Below are positions 49,701-61,539 of a stretch of DNA of 64,000 nt, in pieces (position 1 is the first letter of the stretch; every line of letters begins with the position of its first letter). Position numbers and translations under genes: made by a program. A model generated the notes under the pieces. That model saw only the letters and a list, made by a program, of their open reading frames with translations, had not been told where the DNA came from and searched no databases. This stretch comes from Solanum dulcamara. Its lineage: Eukaryota > Streptophyta > Magnoliopsida > Solanales > Solanaceae. The DNA lies in contig NC_077244.1 of assembly GCF_947179165.1 (NCBI RefSeq), positions 16,192,949-16,256,948 on the forward strand, given 5' to 3'.

Positions 49701-50313
49701 TCCCCCTACTGATGATTCTACCATGCAAAACATCTTAGGTTCTATGGCCAAGGATTTGGGATCCATTGCAAGCAGTAGTGGCAAAGACTTTAATGCTAAA
49801 AAGAACAAGTTAAGCAAGAAAAGGAGAGAGGCCATCAAAAAGAAAACAAACCTTTCTGAGAAATGCCAAACTCCTTTAACTGACAGTGTTGCAATGCAGC
49901 AAAGTGAACAGGGATGTCAACAATTTGTACTTGATGATGATCAGGTGGGTATAGATATCACCCCTTTTCAAACTCCAAAGGTAGCTACAGATCACTTCAC
50001 CTTCAACACCAAAATACAGGACCCTATTGATGAGTATGTTGTATGTGATTCAGAAAATAAAGAAGATAATAATTATCAGCCCTTGCATGATCAAGAGGAA
50101 GATGATATTATAAGTTAGCATTTAATCAAAACCATCAACCCCTTTTCTGAGAATATATATGAGGAAGACATCCAACAGGTGGCTAGTTCACAGGGTCTAT
50201 CTCCTAGAGGGATACATAGGACCAGATTTAGCAACAAGGCAAAAATTTCTACAAAAATTGCCCCCACAGGCAGACCAAGTACCAGGTCCCATACTTCAAG
50301 AATTTCTCAATGA
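46756..50313 (+). pseudogene. LINE ORF1 (RNA-binding protein), nonsense-broken
   Basis: One frame from ATG 46756 (MASPPPVKLPWLPN) to TGA 50311-50313, 1,186 codons including the stop, with no frameshift. It contains eleven internal stops at 46813, 47155, 47221, 47407, 47419, 47746, 47896, 48556, 48670, 49399 and 50116. Around residues 495-690 lies a DUF4283-like domain (FFKKEDFMHKLAQRCKYTLV, PHVWLGYDKTDKNLGRWQAI). At about residue 715 a zinc knuckle CMYCKHQGHLIHVC follows with perfect CX2CX4HX4C spacing, and then a Lys/Glu-rich stretch. ORF1 proteins bind the element RNA. The length is large for the class, and seven of the eleven stops fall in the first 400 codons, so the true start might instead be ATG 47953 (MPNNSIPQTRN). 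Confidence 0.8.
50310..50313 (+). promoter_or_regulatory. ATGA overlap of LINE ORF1 stop and ORF2 start
   Basis: ATG (50310-50312) of ORF2 overlaps TGA (50311-50313) of ORF1, a -1 frame overlap suited to termination-reinitiation. Both frames show conserved protein sequence right up to the join. Confidence 0.8.
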
Positions 50314-53300
50314 TTAGTACCCTTAGCTGGAATGTAAGGGGTATTAATACCCAAGGAGCCATGGATAGAATAAAACTTCTCAAAAATATCCATCAAATTT
50401 CTCTTATAGCTCTAATGGAACCTTTTTCTGATAACTCTCAGTTACAATACTTCAGAAACCAGCTCAATATGGACCATGCCATCTACAATCCCAATGGTAA
50501 GATTTGGATTTTCTGGACCAAAGATGTGAATTGCAAGATTTTGGAGAATGATGAGCAACTAATCACTTGTGAGCTCAATCATGCCATGATCCCAAATCAA
50601 TTCATCACTACCTTTGTCTATGCTAAATGTAAAGATTATCTCAGAAGACCTTTATGGGATAGCCTTCTACAGTAGTCTACTACTTCCAATCCATGGTGCA
50701 CTATAGGAGACTTTAATGTTATTGTAGACCCTGAAGAAAAATTAGGGGGTGTCCCTTATAATATGAGAAAGAGTTTTGAGTTCATTAGCATTATTGAGGC
50801 TTCAGGTCTTCAAGATCTTGGTTTCTCAGGTCAGAAATACACCTGGTCCAACCTGAGGGTTATCAACTTTAGAATTTGGAAGAGACTTGATAGAGGGATG
50901 GTTAATGATAAATGGCTAGAGACCATGCCCCATACCAGCATTACTCATCTTTCTTCTGTGGGTTCTGATCACTGCCCCTTGCTCTTGGAAATAATTGACC
51001 AACAACACAACCCCATCAAGTATTTCAAATTCCTGAACTGCTAGCCTGAGCAACCTTCTTTCATGGATACTGTCAAGAATTGCTGGAGCAGACCTTCTGA
51101 AGGAAATCCAATGTGGAGTTTTCATCAGAAAATAAAACGACTTACTGCTACTCTTAGCTGCTGGTCAAGAAATCAATTTGGAGACATCTATGCTAAAGTC
51201 AAAGAATATGAGGAGAAGGCTAGACAAGCTGAAGAGAATCTGATCAGTATAAACACCAATGAAAATGGGTCTCAACTGCATGCTATCAATGCTGAGTACA
51301 TTAGATACATGAAGATGGAGGATTTTATCCTCAGACAAAAGTCTCAACTTCATTGGTTCAAAGAAGGTGACAGGAAATCTAGCTACTTTCATGCTCTCAT
51401 CAGAGGCAGGAGAAGAAAGCTTTACATCCACAGGATCCAAAATAAAGAAGGCTCTTGGGTGCAAGGTGATAAAGAGATAGATGATGATGCTTGTGAATAT
51501 TTCCAATAAATGTTTACTAGAAAGGAGGAGCACATCCAATAGCAGACACTCCATTGCATCCCTACAATGGTGACTGACAAAGAAAATGAAGATTTACAAG
51601 CCATGCCTACTATGGAAGAAGTGAAAAATGCTGTTTTTACTATGAATCCTCACTCTGCTGTTGGCCCTGATGGGATGGATGGAACTTTCTTTAAGTTGTG
51701 CTGGGACATCATCAAAGAAGACCTCCTTAAAATGATCACATCTTTCTTTTGTGGACAAACTATGCCTAAATATTTCACCCATACTTGTTTGGTTCTACTC
51801 CCAAAAGTAAACCATCCTACAAAAATCTCTGAGTTCAGACCCATAAGCCTTAGCAACTTCACTAACAAAATCATTTCCAAACTCCTCTACCTAAGACTTG
51901 CTCCTATTCTCCCCAACCTCATTTCCTTGAACCAATCTGGCTTTGTCAAGAATAGAAACATCTCTGAAAATATAATGCTTGCCCAGGAAATAATCCACCA
52001 GATCAAAAAACCAAATGTTGGAGGCAATGTTGTGATAAAACTTGACATGACCAAGGCTTATGATAGGGTCTCTTGGAATTACACTTGTCTTGTGATGAGA
52101 AGAATGGGGTTTAAAGAAACCTTCATTGACATGGTTTGGAGAATCATGGCTGATAACTGGTACTCTGTTATAGTCAATAGTTCAAGACATGGTTTCTTTC
52201 ACTCCACAAGGGGTCTCAAACAAGGTGATCCTCTCTCCCCTGCTTTATTTGTCCAAGGTGCTGAAGTGTTGTCCAGACTACTGAATAATCTTCATCAGCA
52301 TCCCCAATTCCATGGTTTCTTTATGGCAAAAAAGGGACCTCAGATCAATCATCTGAGTTTTGCAGATGATATCATCATCTTTACTTCTGGAAGAAGGCAC
52401 ACCTTATCTCTCATTATGGAAACATTAACTACCTATGAAAGAGTTTCTGGACAATTGATTAACAAGCAAAAAAGTCATTTCATGGTTCCCTCCAATGCTT
52501 TCAAGTCTACTGTACTGAGAATTAAGAGTATCACTAGTTTCAACCAAAAGAGTAGTCCTATAACATACTTGGGATGTCCTATTTATATTGGTAGGCAAAG
52601 AGTTATTTACTACTTTGATCTTATTGCAAAAGTTGTAAGCAGTATCACTGGTTGGCATGCTAAAATCCTGAGTTATGGGGGTAGAGCTATTCTTGTGAAG
52701 CATGTTATTCAAGCCATGCCAATATATTTGCTTTCAGCCAGTATCCCTTCCTCAACCATCATCAAGCAGATTCAGAGCATCACTGCTAACTTCTTCTGGG
52801 GATGGAAAAATGACAAGAGGAAGTACCACTGGTCCTCATGGAAGAACCTTAGCTATCCTTATGATGAAGGGAGCATAGGTTTTAGACAAATCACTGATGT
52901 GGTTAAATCTTTTCAATACAAGCAGTGGTGGACCCTTAGAACCAAGAACACCTTGTGGGGAGAATTCCTTAAATCCAAATACTGTCAGAGGGATAATATT
53001 ATTACAAAAAAGTGGGACACTAGTCAGTCCTTAATTTGGAAGCACCTCATGAACAACAAACACAACATTGAGCCTCACATTCAGTGGCAAATTAAGTTTG
53101 GCTCTTGCCTTTTTTGGTGGGACAATTGGCTAGGTGTTGTCCCTTTAGCTTACTTTTCTGCTAACAGTTGTAGGTTTAACCACACCCAAGTTTCAGCTTT
53201 TCTAACTAATGGCCAATGGAATGTTGATCTCATTATCCAAAAAGCCCCTCCTTAGTTTGTTCCTAACATTTTAGCAACTCAATTCAGCTACCATCCTCTC

Positions 53301-54470
53301 AAACAGGACCATCCATGCTGGATTCCTAATACATATGGGGAGTTCAGTTGTTCTTCTGCCTGGGAGCTCATTAGAGACAAGAGGACAAATACTATGCTGA
53401 ATGTATGTACTTGGCACCAACTAATACATTTCAAATGCTCCTTTCTTGTTTGGAGAGCTCTTAGAAGGAAAATACCTACCAATGAGAAAATAACCAGCTT
53501 TGGCAAAGCCCCCTCTTAGTGCCATTATTGTGATAGACCTGGCCAAGACACCATTGATCACACCTTTGTTGCAGGAACCTTTGCCAAGAATACTTGGAGG
53601 GTGTTTGTTGATTCTTTGGGCATAAAAAAGGATTACACACCTCTTAGAAATATGCTTATGAGATGGTGGACATCTAAATACAAGAATGAAGCACATAAAC
53701 TCCTGTTACAAGCAATCCCTGTCTTCATTTGTTGGAACTTATGGAAGAATAGATGTGCTTCCAAATATGGTGGGAAGAAATCTAACCTTTCAAGAGTCAA
53801 ATTTTCTGTCTACAAAGACATCTCTAACCTGCTCATCATAGCTTTTCCTTATTTTGAATGGCCAAATAACTGGAAGGACCTACTCATTTCAGTGGAACAA
53901 TGCTACCATGACACCAAAATTACCCCTGTATGCTGGATCAAACCAGGTGATCACATGGTAAAGCTAAATACAGATGGTAGTGCCCTTAACAACCCAGGCA
54001 ACATTGGTAGAGGAGGAATACTTAGAAATACTCATAGTGACCTTATGTTTGCCTATGCAGTTCCATTGGGGGAAGGAACTAACAACCAAGCAGAAATCAG
54101 GGCTGCTATCTTTGGTCTATCTTGGTGTATTCATCTTGGTTATTTACAGGTAGAGTTAGAGGTAGATTCTCAACTCCTAATCAGGTAGTTACAACAAGAA
54201 GCAAAACCCCCTTGGTCAATAAAGGAGCTGCTGGACAATTTAAACAACATCATCAACCAATTCCAAACTTTCAGTTGTAAACACATCCTTAGAGAAGCAA
54301 ACTACACAGCTGATGTCTTATCCAAACACAGCCACAAATGCAAATCTCCTGAACTCTATTTCACTGTGCATGATCTTCCCAAACAAGCTAAGGCATACCT
54401 TGAGATGGACAAGCTGGAAATGCCTTCTTTCAGAAGAAAGAAACTCAGGAGAATCAAGAAACCTCCCTAA
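50310..54470 (+). pseudogene. LINE ORF2: endonuclease, RT, RNase H
   Basis: Single frame of 1,387 codons with seven internal stops (50673, 51042, 51507, 51540, 53253, 53517, 54186) and no frameshift. APE-type endonuclease at about residues 1-235 (MISTLSWNVRGI, GDFN at 133-136, SDH at 219-221). RT at about 440-740: SAVGPDGMDG, RPISLSNFTNKIISK, KLDMTKAYDRVSW, GLKQGDPLSPALF, and FADD at 684-687 with the catalytic Asp pair kept. A zinc-binding segment (WRALRRKIPTNEK, CHYCDRPGQDTIDHTF) follows. The C-terminal RNase H keeps its four acidic residues (Asp 1222 in NTDGSA, Glu 1262 in NNQAE, Asp 1286 in EVDS, Asp 1335 in TADVLSKH). Its ATG overlaps the ORF1 stop. The frames on the opposite strand are shadows. 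Confidence 0.9.
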
Positions 54471-55941
54471 CTCATTCCATTTTGGTTCTAACTCAAACTT
54501 CAACATGGTTTTGTCTATGCATAGCTATAAATACCTTGAAGATCTCACAGTTAGAACTCCTAGCAAAAGGAAAATCTCCCTTCCTTATTACTATCTTTTT
54601 TATTTTCTTAGAATAACCAGTCTAACTTTAGAGGTAAGGAGTAGAGTAGTTTATATTTTGTCTTCTCTTCCTTCTTGGCTTAACAGGTATAGGAATCTTG
54701 ATTGGAAGCCCAGGCTGGTTTCCTTGCAACACACATGGGACACATTCAAGTTCTTGTTTTTGTTTTTGTTTGCTGGTCTGTGCAGATACATCACATTACA
54801 CATCCTGGAATTTTTCTACATCAGTAACAACAAGAGGAGCCATAAGGGAAGTTCTTCTTTTTGGGGTGACAGAATTATTTCTAGATTTTGCCTTTTGTTT
54901 CTATTTCTGTGCAGGTTACAAACTACAACAGAAACAACATTCCAGCCTCTTCCAAGATTACAGCAGTTACAACAATACAAAAGCATTCATCAGGAACACC
55001 TCTCAACAACTCCTACCAACTTGAAATTGCACCTTTTGAGCCATCTGTGTTTGTCTGTTTATCAGTACAGATTCACAACACACTCCAGCTGTGATAATTT
55101 GAACAACTTGCAGACATGCAGCTCTACAGATTTAGCAAGATCCCAGGATCAAAAGCAAGAGGAGATGTTCCTTGCAACAAGTTTGTCAAAACAAAGGAGA
55201 AGTAGATGCCAAAAACAAACCTCAGCAGCAGCCATCAGCCCTCAACAACATGCATCATGCAACATCCAAAATCCTCCAAATTTTGCAGGATATTAGCATC
55301 CCCAAAGATGGTTGAGCCCAAGAAATTCCAGCTCGAACGGATAAATAGAGATGTTAGTCGAGCGACATTGAAAAAGACAGCCGATGTTGCACGCAGAACA
55401 GTAACTCTCAAGAGGAGCAACAGTATTCATCATCAAAAATGATCCAAATTTTGCAGGAATATAGCAACTACAACAATTGTAGAGCCCAATAAATTTCAGC
55501 CCGAACGGAGAATCGGAGACGTTAGTCGAGCGACCTTGAAAAAGATAGCCGATTGTCATGGAACCCCTTTGTTTCTTCTTCTTTGGCAAAATCCGAATTT
55601 TAACAACTTTCAACAACTTGTATGCTAGCTATTATATGGACCCAAGAATTCAAAGCCCGAATGGATTCTCGAAAACGGTAGTCGAGCATCACAAAAGATA
55701 TGACCATCTCGACCTGTGCAAAGGAAATTGGGTATACTTGATTCTCTTCAATTTAGCTAGGTTTTGTACCTTAGTTGAATAGAACTAGTTTCCTATACTT
55801 GATCTTCCTAGTCGAGAGGAGTCCTCTCATTACATATCTTCCATTTTATTTTTGGAGGTAAGGCCTTTCACGTCCCCCTCCTTGTACTCGTCAGTTTACT
55901 TTTATATATATAAGATGAAAATTTTATTTAAAAAAAATAAA
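54471..55941 (+). other. LINE 3' region and A-rich tail
   Basis: No conserved coding frame. The 327-codon frame at 54313-55296 has no family resemblance and is in another frame than ORF2. It contains an imperfect tandem repeat (55276-55700), CT-rich stretches and ends in an A-rich tail directly before the duplication. Confidence 0.75.
55276..55700 (+). repeat. Imperfect tandem repeats in the LINE 3' region
   Basis: Two clear units 168 bp apart, each starting CCAAATTTTGCAGGA (55276 and 55444) and containing 'gttagtcgagcgac' and 'gaaaaaga-agccgat'. A third, more decayed unit starts near 55588 ('aatccgaatttt', 'cggtagtcgagca'). Confidence 0.8.
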
Positions 55942-55953
55942 AATCAACTCTAG
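55942..55953. repeat. LINE target-site duplication AATCAACTCTAG (right)
   Basis: Identical to 46632-46643. It begins directly after the A-rich tail. Confidence 0.85.
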
Positions 55954-56411
55954 TTTGGTAGGGAACAAGGGAGGAGTCTTTCCATCCTACTTAAGAAATT
56001 CATTCATATACTCTTAAACCTTCAAAGAGCAATAGATCTAATTCTAGGATGAGAACCGCTTTATGGACCCAAAACTAAACCTAGTTGGGGTTTATGTTCA
56101 TCGAGACGTAGAATTTTAAATGCTAGATCTAATAGAGCCGAAATGGTCAAAGATACCATCGAAACCTGGGTAGTGTATATTATACTCCAGCCATGACCAT
56201 ATGAAAGCCCGTACTATCCATCTAAGGAGGAATGAATTCCAAAAAACAAATTAGAGGTTAAATAAAGAAATTTTACATGTTTAGGAATCAAGAATGGACT
56301 TTCCCTTAAACACCTTATAACCTCGTGAAGATATGATACATACATCTTTGCATTGATCTGCAGGCCTCTACTAGGTACCATCACTTATAGCGGCTATACC
56401 GATGAACCTAA
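55954..56411 (-). pseudogene. Gag N-terminal remnant and leader of element H
   Basis: Minus-strand text EYMNEF and TPPLFPTKLELI near 55954-56030 continues into the gag at 46631 once the LINE is removed. The rest, up to the primer site at 56412, is too decayed to read and should hold the gag start and leader. Confidence 0.45.
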
Positions 56412-56423
56412 TCTCTGATACCT
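56412..56423 (-). other. Primer binding site, element H
   Basis: Minus strand AGGTATCAGAGA, a mutated TGGTATCAGAGC initiator-tRNA site, 2-3 nt from the LTR edge (TATCAATCC, TG mutated to TA). Sets the minus orientation. Confidence 0.7.
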
Positions 56424-58021
56424 ACTATCAATCCACCAGTAGGTAAGCCTAACCCCACAGTTCTGAATAATAGGCAACAGACCATTACAAATAGAAGAAA
56501 AGAAGCAAATAATAGTCATAGTAATAATAAGAAATGAAGAATAATAACAATACTTCAAGATAACCCCAAGACCTAGTATCAATCTGTAGTCGAGCTACTA
56601 AACTAACTAAGGAAGTACACGGTTTATACATATACAATAATAGTAATAATAATATAAACAGTCTTTGAGTACCTAGTAAAGACTAGTCCAAGCCAAAATA
56701 GAAGAAGATAGGCAACTCTGAATGCCAAGAGCTCACCCAAGTCTCCAAAATCTAAGAATTGCTTTGCACAATATCCAAATCAGTAGTGAAAACCGGTACT
56801 ATGATCTGCAGGGTGCAGAAGTGTAGTATGAGTACCAACAGGTGACTTTCAGTAGGCATTGGTTGACTAAGCTCCAAAGATAAGGAAAGTATAAAGAACA
56901 TATAAATAGGGAGTATATTTCATAAGTAACTAATAAGAATAATACGAAAACCTACAATAAAAAGCATTAGATATAGAAAGAGAGAGTTAGGAAAATAGCA
57001 AGGAAACCCATGGATGTACCTGGTGGCGCTAGCCAAAGACCTAACATGATGAAAAGCTATAAAATGGGGAAACTACTAAGTGACAACCTAATAACAAACG
57101 TAAATAAAGATATCCCATCAAGGCCCAAAGGACCGTATCAACTAAATCCCTGCACAAAAAATAGATAACTAAGAATAAGGGCAATAACTACCTACAAACA
57201 ATAGACCACCAGTTATACCGCCACATATTCGCAAATAGTAATACAATACTTCCCAAGATCCTGTGTGCCCAGGAACTTCACTCACAAATAGGTAAACCCA
57301 CACGACATCCCATACTACCGACAGGTACAAACAAGTATGCTGGTGATAGGCAGTGCATTTATGAATGAAAGTCGTGCAATGAAACCAATAATACCATTTG
57401 TGTCAAGTGCCTCATACCAAGATACATACACCTACTTCCAATCTTGTATGACCTATGTACCTCTCTAGGATCGTCATGGAAGGCTCAGGAATGCCCTTAT
57501 ATACCTATTTGGTCCCAATCAAGGTCTTATATCAATATAGTTATCAATATGTATATCCGATCATCAAAATCCGCTTTGTCATAGTGACTAGAGATAAAAA
57601 GTCCAATCTGTATAAAAAGGGTCAAAAATCTCTATGATCGGGCCAATATCATAAAATGAGCACATCTTTGATATCATGAATCAATATCATAAAAATGAGC
57701 TCATTCTCAATGCTACATTCCACTGAAAAAATAGTAGTAATAAAGGTAGTACAACCCCTATTAGAAAATAAATATAAAATAGTTTGGGCTACAACCAAGC
57801 TTTCTCAAATCAATGACAAGAACCAATGCATTCAACGACGCACAATCACATACAATAATCATGGAAAAAACACCTTACCCTTTGGAGCATAGAAAAAGGA
57901 CTAGCATATGCAATTGACCTCTAACCAAGGCTTATGGCCTAAATCTACTTCTCTAACTCTATATAAAGTCCCAAATGGTAACTCAACCCAATCTGGTATA
58001 AAGGAGGAGGAAAGTGATGAA

Positions 58022-58026
58022 ATGGT
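58022..58026. repeat. Target-site duplication ATGGT (left)
   Basis: ATGGT directly before the A LTR, repeated at 61535-61539. Confidence 0.9.
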
Positions 58027-60891
58027 TGTCATGACCCAACCCCATAGGCTGCGACTAGGGTCCGACTTAGACTTCCGTATACATATTTATGAGCTTTGGT
58101 CAAGTCGAAGTATAGACACGTAAAGCATATAAATCAAGTATTGTCAAACAGGACTATAAATAATATGATACATACATGAGAACCCTCATGGGTCATAGCA
58201 CTTCATATATCTATAGCCTCTTTCATTTGTATCATAATATGAAAGGGCACGCAACCCGACAAGGTTGCCATAGCATAATAACATATATAATACATCATAT
58301 AGACCCAACTGAACCAAACTGACATACACAATCCACATATACATGTCTGCAAACCTCTAAAAATATTGATGACAACATAATGCGGGACAGGGCCCCCGCC
58401 GTACCCCTAGAGAAACAAAACAAATTATACACATCAGCATCCAGTGCCAAAAACTAGGCTTCAATACAATGGAGCCTCTTCCAGCTGAGTTGAATGGAAT
58501 CCTAAGCTGACAGACTTCCAAAACCTATATCTGTACCTGCGAGCATGAAACGTAGCCCCTCGAGAAAAGGGGATCAGTACGACATATGTTCTGAGTATGT
58601 AAAACATAACATAATACAACTAGAAGTACATCTGAAATAGAGAAGCAGGAGATAGAATATTAAATTAGAAACCTGTACCTGTACTCAATGAATCATAAAA
58701 AACATGCATGCTCAAATTATACAATATAGCCGGCCCTGTTAGGGGTCCGGTGAATCATATCTGTAGGACCATCATAGGCCCGGCGCCATCACCACCTTAT
58801 TACAACACATCATCATATATATACATATGTACTCGTCCCTCTAGTGAGGGACTCAGTGACTTGTTTATGTCATTGCATTATCATGTCCTCGTATAGTGTA
58901 TCTGTCCCTTTAGTAAGGGACTCGGTGGATAAATGCAGTGAACTATGCACGAGAACATACCCCAGCTCGGGACTCGGTGATAGAAGGGTTACAGTATTCA
59001 TGAGTAGAGTAGTGAGTAACTATATTCAATTTAAATCATTATCAGAGACTCGACAGAACAACAAAGTTAAGATTTTTCTTGAGGACCTGAGTAGCAGTGT
59101 AGTCATCTCGAGTTTCCTCTAAATTCCCTTATGGGCTATATCAATTGTAATCTCAAGGACCCTATACATGTATTAACGTAAGGACAAATTGCTTATGGAA
59201 CCAGAAATACTTGTTATCATATAGTCTTTAAGACTTGGAGCTTGTACATTTGGTACCTCTTTAACATATAGAAGTTTACAGAGAAATAGTTTAGCTATTA
59301 TGGGAGTTCAATATTCAGAAGTAAATAGGAGATTCTTAAGAATGGAATTACCCTGGAGCTCATATCATATTTAACTTACAACTAAGACATGCCAAAAGAA
59401 GAAAGAGAATAAGCTCTATATAGTCTGCATTTTCCTTCATGTGGTCATCATGTACATATTTCGTACCCGGCCCATCCTGGGACTCGGTGAACAACTATGG
59501 CATCATAATCTCATTTTCATACTAAGTACATATCAATAGAAAGGAGAGATAGCTCACCACACACTACTTTTTAACATGTAAAAGCCTTAACAGGCAATAC
59601 TTAATTCTTGCAGGGGTTCCAATACCAAGTAGTGGATAGGGATTATGAGGCGTACTTGGGGTCATGGGAATGAAATTACCCCCACATTTCACATACAATT
59701 CACTTATGACTAAGACATGCCAAAAAGAAAGAAAGTTAGCTTTACATACCTCTTACGGTTTACTCTTTATCACGTTCACCTCGTCGTCTTTTAAACCTGT
59801 TCAACATGGAAGCAATACGAATATCAACAACCCTTAACTTTTCAGCATCTTAAGTTGTACCCAAGTACTCATAGAACTCATTTTATTGCTCGTCTTCTCA
59901 ACTAGTTCTTTAGTTAGTTAAGGCGTTACCGGAAATCGGGCAGCATCTCCTCTATAACATGCTCTATCCGAATTCCCAATGAAATCCCTAATAAATAAAT
60001 CCAACCAACAAAAATAACCTACAGTATATATACAAGCAATTCACACCAACATTGCATAATACAAACTCCAAATGACTCACTCAAAATTACGATATCCAAT
60101 ATTGGGTCTTTAATCTTTATTTCATAAAACCTTTAACCGTACGAAGCAGAGGGTCGTGTGGCTGAAACAAGAAGCTCCCACACCTCTTTTAGAATACTTT
60201 TAGGCCCTGAAACACACCATCATAACACCTACAGCCGCATCATCATAGCACAACACCCCATTCGATTTCAATTTAACTATAACGACTTCACATTAGATTG
60301 TTTCTAACGTCATATATATTTATGAACTTTTCATATTTCCAGCCACATAAAAGATGTATAATACACTCCATAAAAACACCATAAAATACAAATTGAAAGG
60401 AAAGACCTTACCTTACCCGAAATTGGCCAAAACTCGCCAAAACCCGCCTAAGAAACCCCTTGATGTGCTGAAATAGAGTGGACTGTTTCTGTCACTTCTT
60501 TTCTTCCCCAAATAGTGAATTTAGTCTATTACACATCTTTATGTAACTTTGGTATACCTCAAATAATTAATTCACGGAATGAAATCGGTCCTTACCCTTT
60601 TCTTGGAACCAAACCCGTAGCTCCCTCTTCTTGCTCCTAGCATTTTTTCTCTTCAAGTTTCTAAGTGTAGGGATGAAGAAATGATTCCGTAGGCATCATA
60701 AGATACATATATACATCTCTGATTGATCAAATAACACAATAGACAATTAATTCGCGGAGAAAAATTAGAGGACTTACCTTTTTATTCCTTAGTTGTCGTA
60801 GGTACTCTCTCTTAGACTTCTAGTCTCTTTTCCTTTGTTTTCTCTAAATTTCAGCTCAATAATGTGATAAGTAATGACTTAAGAGTCATCC

Positions 60892-60975
<84 letters not shown>

Positions 60976-61534
60976 TCCCCAAGAGGTGACACATGTCATC
61001 CTCTAAGGATGACACGTGTCCAACCCCCATTGGACCACCACGTCCATGCAGCCAATTAGGGGTTGTCACATGGCAGTGGAGTTCTACCCCCCCTCCCCCA
61101 AGCAGGTGGGTCACTTACTTGACCCCAAGAAAATGGGTCACCTTCTGCCACGTGTCACTTTCCTATGCTTCCACGTGGCACCTCCTCTTGTTGCCACGTG
61201 TCATTCTCTTCTCTTCCTCGTGTGTTCGTAATCTCGTCTTATTTTAAGAACCTATGTAATCCTTTCTACATAAGCTTGGTATGTACCTAAGTAGATTAGG
61301 TATGTAAGACTTCCAAGTTAGTAGCTTATGTAGGTAAGTCGAGTCCTATGACTCATTACTTGGCCTCCAACTCCTTCCGACCTCTCATGACCCTAGTTCC
61401 AACCTTACCTACCATGGGGTATTACATTCTCCCTTCCTTAGAGTCGTTTTATGGTGTCGTAGATTATCCGGCTCACATGATAACTTCTAAGAAGCTTAGG
61501 AGACATTTCGAGCTCAAGAGTGCGGGCTGTAACA
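58027..61534 (-). mobile_element. Solo LTR, family A
   Basis: 3,508 bp from TGTCATGACCC to GGGCTGTAACA, flanked by the perfect 5-bp duplication ATGGT, with no internal region. All A-family blocks are present in order: motif repeats near 58730-58990, the 'ctagttctttagttagttaa' block near 59900, and the G-box/inverted-repeat U3 near 60985-61140. Somewhat longer than the 36658-39930 copy, partly through the dinucleotide expansion. Confidence 0.9.
60892..60973. repeat. (CA)n(TA)n microsatellite
   Basis: About 14 CA units followed by about 26 AT units with one C interruption, 82 bp. It lies between the 'agagtcatcc' and 'ccaagaggtgacaca' blocks, exactly where other A LTRs have the short TATA-like sequence. 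The 87-codon minus frame across it is spurious. Confidence 0.95.
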
Positions 61535-61539
61535 ATGGT
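61535..61539. repeat. Target-site duplication ATGGT (right)
   Basis: Right copy of the duplication flanking the solo A LTR. Confidence 0.9.

Larger units (their letters stand above)
46644..55941 (+). mobile_element. Full-length L1-type LINE
   Basis: A 9.3 kb non-LTR retrotransposon with a short 5' leader (46644-46755, including a tandem pair of TAACGGTCATCTC), two long ORFs joined by an ATGA overlap, a 1.47 kb 3' region with tandem repeats, and an A-rich tail (TTATTTAAAAAAAATAAA). It is flanked by a perfect 12-bp duplication and splits the gag of element H. Domain order (DUF4283-like and CCHC in ORF1; endonuclease, RT, zinc-binding and RNase H in ORF2) is that of plant L1 elements carrying RNase H. 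Inactive through nonsense codons. Confidence 0.9.

Noticed and set aside
54313..55296. 327-codon plus-strand frame after LINE ORF2
   Set aside because: It overlaps the ORF2 end in another frame, shows no domain, is Ser/Leu-rich as expected from CT-rich DNA, and is better explained as 3' untranslated sequence.
60851..61114. 87-codon minus frame with Ile-Tyr repeats
   Set aside because: Produced by translation of the CA/TA microsatellite.
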